Positions 16,401 through 19,173 of a DNA stretch of 19,173 nt are shown here, piece by piece. Position 1 is the first letter of the stretch. The number at the start of each line of letters is the position of its first letter. Source of the DNA: JAEHDI01 sp035455185 (GTDB lineage Bacteria; Acidobacteriota; Terriglobia; Bryobacterales; Bryobacteraceae); NCBI GenBank assembly GCA_035455185.1, contig DATIFQ010000273.1, positions 1-19,173 on the forward strand, given 5' to 3'. The translations under genes and the position numbers were made by a program. The notes beneath the pieces are model-generated. The model was not told the DNA's origin. It saw only the letters and a program-made list of their open reading frames with translations, and did no database searches.

Positions 16401-16538
16401 AAACTCGGGGAGATTCTCCAGCGCGGCACCATCCCCGCGCTCGACACGATGAACAGCATGGGGAAAGGTTTTACGCAGTATACCCGCGTGGCGCCACATT
16501 TCATTGGCTATCTCGCGGACTTGCAGGAGGCGGAGTAA
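13446..16538 (+). CDS. Secreted PcRGLX/YetA-like protein (exo-rhamnogalacturonan lyase family) with fibronectin-III-like domain
   Basis: This 1030-aa protein begins with a Sec signal (MRLTILLATLSLLATLPLADA). Residues 30-165 form a beta-rich N-terminal module. Residues 172-260 read as a fibronectin III/purple-phosphatase-N-like domain (A-A-I-T-W-I-T to R-F-R-I-V-A-R-T). Residues 270-370 match the RIFT-barrel N-terminal domain of PcRGLX/YetA proteins (L-P-V-T-A-G-V-P-F-P-E-G, then W-K-D-G-S-V-K-W-V-L-L-D-F). Residues 375-640 correspond to the central beta-rich domain and 650-1025 to an alpha/alpha toroid rich in Trp, His and Tyr (H-H-H-S-D at 761-765, G-H-T-G-D-Y-Y at 778-784). Characterised fungal relatives remove unsaturated disaccharides from the chain end of rhamnogalacturonan I. 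Substrate identity here is inference. It diverges from the ceramidase-like gene and converges on the PPK2 pair 15 bp downstream. Confidence 0.8.
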   Translation: MRLTILLATLSLLATLPLADAQQAGVMEATWGLDVLGRILGDSRNVVVPVDKFQLEGFEVDNVSEYRSPSVTRKGEDARITVTAAKAGTFYPGIIFYDSRGNERIELRVAGVVRGTVIADADDNRERLYFTAEPVAFRGGETIELRALTADGIYRTENIVLLAERPAPKRREFTITQVEPRSEATARSATAAITWITSWPAACTVEWGENKRHVEELAVNNHRVRLADLEPEQSYRFRIVARTPEGGEVTSTWREFRTEPTLAPAGSVTQARVLLTAASPSGAVAAGGLLPVTAGVPFPEGALGSDENLRVLDQAGRELPLQSRMQARWKDGSVKWVLLDFQGRPDTAYTLEYGSDVRRRQGLSRLSVKDEPEQVEVVTGPLRIRVSKQKYGVPGSVWFDTSGNGRFEPNEAILAPGTLELRDASGALFSSFAPPEEVVVEESGPVRAVVRVSGGHYAEDGRRLFRFITRLHAYAGLPFVRVEHTFENDSSAAEFTSIRSLVLRLPLTPAGAGKIEGQLGGTGAALTAPVHLAQHRDDWYDISQGRRLADGRRSAGLARWSDGSRSVQLAMRDFWQNYPKDLTVSANGFELGICPPLAANEYDDAKGTMDEHRLYYYLQGGVYKFRQGVSKTHDLWLSFGRAAEAQAPPTSPLRTVAPAAWYEAGKAFGEISVPKQNGILARYDEAFARSFDGYLGNRETNREYGMLNFGDWWGERVINWGNSEYDTQHAFFLQFVRTGDWRPFLAGEEMEWHNRDVDTIHHHSDKSRVGGVYLHCVGHTGDYYSTSPFEGKGITRGGTIISHTFIEGHLDYYFLTGDRRSLDTAMRIADRVNTYETRNYDFTNCRNPGWHLVLNMAAYNATNDPFYLNAARIIVERVLERQTRNGGWERQMVPGHCTCTPHHRGNAGFMVGVLLTGLKHYYDATADELVATSIVRGSHFLIDDMWEPEVNGFRYTSCPRSNKGAWSNFLLFDGIAFAHRRTHDAKLGEILQRGTIPALDTMNSMGKGFTQYTRVAPHFIGYLADLQEAE

Positions 16539-16553
16539 GAGCCGGGCGCCGGT

Positions 16554-17315
16554 CTACTTGGACTTCTTCCGGTTGTTGCCGCCCTTCCGGAGCGGTTCCC
16601 GCGGTTCGTATTTCAGTTCGCGCGACAGCACGTCGACCGCCGTGGCGCAGACCTTAACGCGGGCCCACAGCTTATCGTTTCCTTCGACCACCGTCCACGG
16701 CGCGGTCGCGGTGCTCGTCTTGAGCAACATGTCTTCGACCGCTTCCTGATAGGCCGGCCACTTGTCGCGATTGCGCCAGTCCTCCTGGGTCAGCTTCCAC
16801 GACTTGTACGCGATCCGTTCCCGCTCTTCGAACCTTCGGAGCTGCTCCTCGCGGCTGATGTGAATCCAGAGCTTCAGGAGGACGGCGCCGAACTCCACCA
16901 GTTGCCGCTCGAAGGAGTTGATCTCGCGGTAGGCCCGGCGCCATGCCTCCTCCGTGCAGAAACCTTCGACGCGCTCGACCAGCACCCGCCCGTACCAGCT
17001 CCGGTCGAAGATCGAAATTTGTCCGCTCTCGGGAAGGCGCCGCCAGAAGCGATACAGGTAGTGATGGGTTTTGTCCTCTCCCTCCGGAGCGCTGATTGGG
17101 AAGACGGAGTAGCCGCGCGGATCGAGCCGCTCGGTCAGCCGCTTGATTGCGCCGCCCTTGCCGGCCGCGTCCCAGCCCTCGAACACCATCACCACCGGCC
17201 GCTTCTGCCGGTATACCTGGTAGCCAAGCTCCCGCAATTGGATCTGTCGCCGCGTGAGCTGCACGTCGTAGGTCTCCCGATCGATTGACTGGCTCAGGTC
17301 GACGGTTTCCAGCAT
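16554..17315 (-). CDS. ppk2: Polyphosphate kinase 2 family protein, second of tandem pair
   Basis: From the ATG at 17315 this is a 253-aa single-domain PPK2 protein. PPK2 enzymes transfer phosphate between polyphosphate and nucleotides in the cytosol. The P-loop F-E-G-W-D-A-A-G-K-G is at 45-54. The Walker-B-like F-D-R-S-W-Y-G-R-V-L-V-E-R-V is at 103-116 and closely resembles the C-terminal catalytic half of two-domain polyphosphate:AMP phosphotransferases. A lid-like segment (Y-K-S-W-K-L-T-Q-E-D-W) is at 170-180, and the C-terminal tail is lysine-rich. All key residues look intact, so activity is expected; whether AMP or nucleoside diphosphates are preferred cannot be read from sequence alone. 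The start is TGATG, overlapping the upstream stop by one base. A GTG one codon earlier, at 17318, would also work with a GTGA overlap. Confidence 0.93.
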   Translation of the reverse strand: MLETVDLSQSIDRETYDVQLTRRQIQLRELGYQVYRQKRPVVMVFEGWDAAGKGGAIKRLTERLDPRGYSVFPISAPEGEDKTHHYLYRFWRRLPESGQISIFDRSWYGRVLVERVEGFCTEEAWRRAYREINSFERQLVEFGAVLLKLWIHISREEQLRRFEERERIAYKSWKLTQEDWRNRDKWPAYQEAVEDMLLKTSTATAPWTVVEGNDKLWARVKVCATAVDVLSRELKYEPREPLRKGGNNRKKSK

Positions 17316-18106
17316 CACGGCCTCCCCTTGCGCGATTTCTGCCTGTTTCCGACCTTCGCGCGGGATTTACCGCCCACCGGACGGACCGGGGGGGCGGCAT
17401 CGCCCAAGCGCGCTTCAAGCGCACGGATGACGGTCTCGAAGATTTTTCGCCGGGCGAACCACCGGGACGTGGCTTCAACAATGGTCCAGGGTCCATACTC
17501 CGATTCCGTCCGCGCCAGCATCTCTTCGGCCGCCTTCAGGTAGTTGTCGTACTTCCGGTGGCGCGCCCAGTCCTCTTTGGTAACGCGCCAGCTTTCGAGC
17601 GGGTCTTTCTCGAGCGCCTCGAAGCGCTTTTTTTGTTCCTTTCTGCTTATGTGGAGCCAGAACTTGACGATGACGGTTCCGTCGTCGGCAAGCATCTGCT
17701 CGAACTCGACAATGTCCTGAAACGCGCTGCTGGCCTCGCGTTTGGAGATCAGCTTTCCAACGCGGTCCTGGAGCACGCGGCGATACCAGCTTTGGTCGAA
17801 GATGGCCATCTCGCCGTAATTCGGCGTGCGTGACCAGAACCGCCACAACCACGGGTGGTTCTGCTCGTAAGTGCGCGGCGGCTGGATCGGATAGAGCTTG
17901 AAGCCGCGCGGATCCAGCCGCTCGGTGAGCGTCGCGATCGCGGAGCCCTTGCCGGAGGCGTCCCAGCCCTCGAAAAGCAGAATCGAGGCGATTCTGTGGT
18001 CCCAGCAGGCTTTTTCCAGGTCGTAGAGCCGTTGCTGGAGCGCGGGCAGGACGGACCGGTATTCCTCTTTGCTCAACTTAAGCCGGAGATTTACTTTTTC
18101 GAGCAT
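17315..18106 (-). CDS. ppk2: Polyphosphate kinase 2 family protein, first of tandem pair, with Asp-Gln-Ser motif
   Basis: This 263-aa protein aligns with its downstream neighbour without gaps through the core: the P-loop F-E-G-W-D-A-S-G-K-G is again at 45-54 and the second motif again at 103-110. That motif is F-D-Q-S-W-Y-R-R, where the PPK2 family normally has F-D-R-S-W-Y. Gln105 is encoded by CAA (17792-17794), whereas the partner has Arg CGG. The lid-like segment (L-E-S-W-R-V-T-K-E-D-W) is at 170-180, and the tail after 240 is basic and low-complexity. The pair equals the size and order of a two-domain class II PPK2 split into two genes. It may be an active kinase of different specificity, or a regulatory partner in a hetero-oligomer. 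It is the first gene of the pair, with a TATGAT box upstream. Confidence 0.92.
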   Translation of the reverse strand: MLEKVNLRLKLSKEEYRSVLPALQQRLYDLEKACWDHRIASILLFEGWDASGKGSAIATLTERLDPRGFKLYPIQPPRTYEQNHPWLWRFWSRTPNYGEMAIFDQSWYRRVLQDRVGKLISKREASSAFQDIVEFEQMLADDGTVIVKFWLHISRKEQKKRFEALEKDPLESWRVTKEDWARHRKYDNYLKAAEEMLARTESEYGPWTIVEATSRWFARRKIFETVIRALEARLGDAAPPVRPVGGKSRAKVGNRQKSRKGRP

Positions 18107-18123
18107 GGCCGTTGGTGGGGAAC

Positions 18124-18129
18124 ATCATA
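18124..18129 (-). promoter_or_regulatory. Candidate -10 box for the PPK2 pair
   Basis: TATGAT on the - strand matches the -10 consensus at five of six positions and lies 17 bp before the ATG at 18106. The best -35 candidate (TGGAAC, 18-bp spacing) is poor. No Shine-Dalgarno sequence is visible, so a short leader is implied. Confidence 0.3.
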
Positions 18130-18151
18130 GCGGAACGTGGCCTCCGGTTCC

Positions 18152-18259
18152 AGGGCGCTGAAAAACCCGGTTGGCAGGTCAGGAAATCGTTGATCCACTG
18201 CGTAGCGCAGGACTCCTGTCCTGCGTCGGAGCGCTTACCCGGCGGGTTTTCAGCACCCT
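18152..18259. repeat. MITE-like or REP-like inverted-repeat element in divergent spacer
   Basis: The left end GCTGAAAAACCCG (18157-18169) and the right end CGGGTTTTCAGC (18243-18254) are inverted copies that differ by one A. The match extends outward as AGGGC and ACCCT. Inside is a perfect hairpin, CGCAGGAC-TCCT-GTCCTGCG (18206-18225), whose left arm can also pair with CTGCG at 18198-18202, so two alternative stems compete. The directly repeated CCAGGGC at 18150-18156 and 18261-18267 could be a target duplication. No protein is encoded. Terminal inverted repeats plus an internal hairpin in about 100 bp fit a miniature inverted-repeat element or a dispersed palindromic repeat; no other copy lies in the window. 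Confidence 0.55.
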
Positions 18260-18306
18260 CCCAGGGCACCCTCCCTCACTTGCATCGCGGCCCTCACTGC
18301 GATGTG

Positions 18307-19173
18307 ATGGAACACATGACAAGGTGTCAGTTCCTATCCGCTCCCGTGACTGCACTGCTCGTGTTGCCGCTCTTTGCCTCATCCGCTGGAGCCGCGGAGT
18401 TTTTCGTGTATTTCGGCACGTACACCCGTGGCCCAAGCAAGGGAATTTACGTCAGCCGTCTCGACACCGCTACCGGCAAGTTGACCGAACCGAATCTCGC
18501 CGCCGAGACCCCGAACCCGTCCTTCGTCGCGCTACACCCTAACCGCAAGTTCCTGTATGCCGTGAGCGAGGGCGGTAAAGCCGGCGCCGTTTCCGCCTTC
18601 GCTATCGACCCCAAGACCGGCAGGCTCGCCTTCCTCAACAAGGTCTCCTCCCAGGGCGGCGGACCCTGCCACCTGAACGTCGACAAAACGGGGAAGAACG
18701 TCGTTGTGGTGAACTACGGCACAGGCAGCACTGCCGTCCTCCCGGTCGAGCCGGACGGCAAGCTCCGCGAGGCGTCGTCGTTCATCCAGCACAAAGGATC
18801 GAGCGCCGACAAGAGCCGCCAGGAAGGGCCGCACGCGCATTCGGTGAACTTCTCCGCGGACAACCGCTTCGCCATCGTGGCGGACCTTGGCCTGGATCAA
18901 CTACTCGTCTACAAGTTCGACGCCGCCAAAGGAACGATCGCACCCAACGATCCGCCCTATGCCACCGTCGCTCCCGGGTCGGGCCCGCGGCACTTCGCGT
19001 TTCACCCCGGCGGCAAGTTTGCGTACGCCATCAACGAGATGAAGTGCACCGTAACCGCCTTTTCGTGGGATGCCAAACGCGGCGTGCTCAAGGAGATCCA
19101 GACCATCGGCACGCTGCCTGCCGGCTTCACCGGCGAGAATGACACGGCCGAGGTGCAGGTCCACCCGAACGGT
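18307..19173 (+). CDS. Secreted lactonase-family (7-bladed beta-propeller) protein, 3' end outside window
   Basis: The frame is open from ATG 18307 to the window end (289 codons) with no stop. A second ATG at 18316 has a slightly better upstream GATGG and may be the real start. A signal peptide follows (hydrophobic V-T-A-L-L-V-L-P-L-F-A-S-S-A-G-A-A). The mature part shows repeated blades of the YbhE/6-phosphogluconolactonase-like fold: Y-F-G-T-Y-T-R-G-P-S-K-G-I-Y, then P-S-F-V-A-L-H-P-N-R-K-F-L-Y-A-V-S-E, G-G-G-P-C-H-L-N-V-D, E-G-P-H-A-H-S-V-N-F-S, and G-P-R-H-F-A-F-H-P-G-G-K-F-A-Y-A. Cytosolic relatives hydrolyse 6-phosphogluconolactone. The exported form probably acts on another sugar lactone, or is a non-enzymatic propeller. 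About five of the seven blades are visible. Confidence 0.9.
   Translation, partial: MEHMTRCQFLSAPVTALLVLPLFASSAGAAEFFVYFGTYTRGPSKGIYVSRLDTATGKLTEPNLAAETPNPSFVALHPNRKFLYAVSEGGKAGAVSAFAIDPKTGRLAFLNKVSSQGGGPCHLNVDKTGKNVVVVNYGTGSTAVLPVEPDGKLREASSFIQHKGSSADKSRQEGPHAHSVNFSADNRFAIVADLGLDQLLVYKFDAAKGTIAPNDPPYATVAPGSGPRHFAFHPGGKFAYAINEMKCTVTAFSWDAKRGVLKEIQTIGTLPAGFTGENDTAEVQVHPNG
18309..18334 (+). promoter_or_regulatory. Hairpin across the start of the lactonase gene
   Basis: GGAAC (18309-18313) can pair with GTTCC (18330-18334), and TGACA (18317-18321) with TGTCA (18325-18329), leaving an ACA bulge and a three-base loop. The structure encloses the ATG at 18316. It could lower initiation at that codon or be a DNA operator. 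Ten base pairs interrupted by a bulge can arise by chance, so support is weak. Confidence 0.25.

Noticed and set aside
428..16538. A classical polysaccharide utilisation locus
   Set aside because: The carbohydrate-related genes are in separate units, and no SusC/SusD, TonB-dependent receptor, transporter or regulator is present.
16539..16553. Short CCGG-GCG-CCGG inverted repeat between convergent genes as a terminator
   Set aside because: The stem is only four pairs and there is no T-run on either strand.

Overview
The window is a GC-rich bacterial chromosome segment that is almost fully coding. The mix of genes suggests an Acidobacteriota member of the Solibacter/Bryobacterales type. It has many secreted carbohydrate-active or 'hypothetical' proteins with short Sec signals, a PcRGLX/YetA-like lyase, a ceramidase-like hydrolase, a secreted sugar-isomerase-fold protein and a lactonase beta-propeller, alongside ordinary housekeeping genes and start codons with little Shine-Dalgarno signal. 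This placement is inferred from gene content; no rRNA or other phylogenetic marker was compared.

Layout. (1) 1-411, + strand: the C-terminal part of a DinB-family protein, cut by the window edge. (2) 9484 down to 428, - strand: a tightly packed five-gene run, pyrF - alaS - ypdA-like - large secreted protein with Ig-like regions - secreted DUF4091/GH123-like protein. Its junctions are +5, -4, -4 and +12 bp, so it is probably one transcript that joins pyrimidine and translation enzymes to a flavin reductase and two exported proteins. (3) 9537-10391, -: a secreted sugar phosphate isomerase/epimerase-fold protein, separated from pyrF by a perfect 26-bp palindrome. (4) 10462-11629, -: a coiled-coil protein followed by a 65-aa single-pass membrane protein. 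They are preceded by about 230 bp of unusually AT-rich non-coding DNA with a candidate promoter. (5) 11857-13410, -: a ceramidase-like secreted hydrolase coupled to an 89-aa two-pass membrane protein. (6) 13446-16538, +: a large secreted PcRGLX/YetA-like (exo-rhamnogalacturonan lyase-type) protein, divergent from the ceramidase-like gene across only 35 bp. (7) 18106 down to 16554, -: two PPK2 polyphosphate kinases in tandem with overlapping stop and start. (8) 18107-18306: a 200-bp divergent spacer holding a MITE-like or REP-like inverted-repeat element. (9) 18307-end, +: a secreted lactonase-family beta-propeller, cut by the window edge.

How the genes may work together. The secreted lyase, GH123-like protein, isomerase-fold protein and lactonase fit breakdown and processing of plant or microbial polysaccharides, but they lie in separate transcription units and no regulator or TonB-type importer is present, so this is not a classical utilisation locus. 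The PPK2 pair would convert polyphosphate and nucleotides. The most useful second looks are four. The YpdA-like protein has Thr in place of the proposed active-site Cys. The tandem PPK2 pair is in exact residue register, but one copy has Gln at a normally Arg position. The ceramidase-like protein has Asn where neutral ceramidases have the catalytic Ser. The coiled-coil/membrane-protein pair sits in a base-composition anomaly. I saw no CRISPR array, tRNA, rRNA, transposase or recognised defence system.
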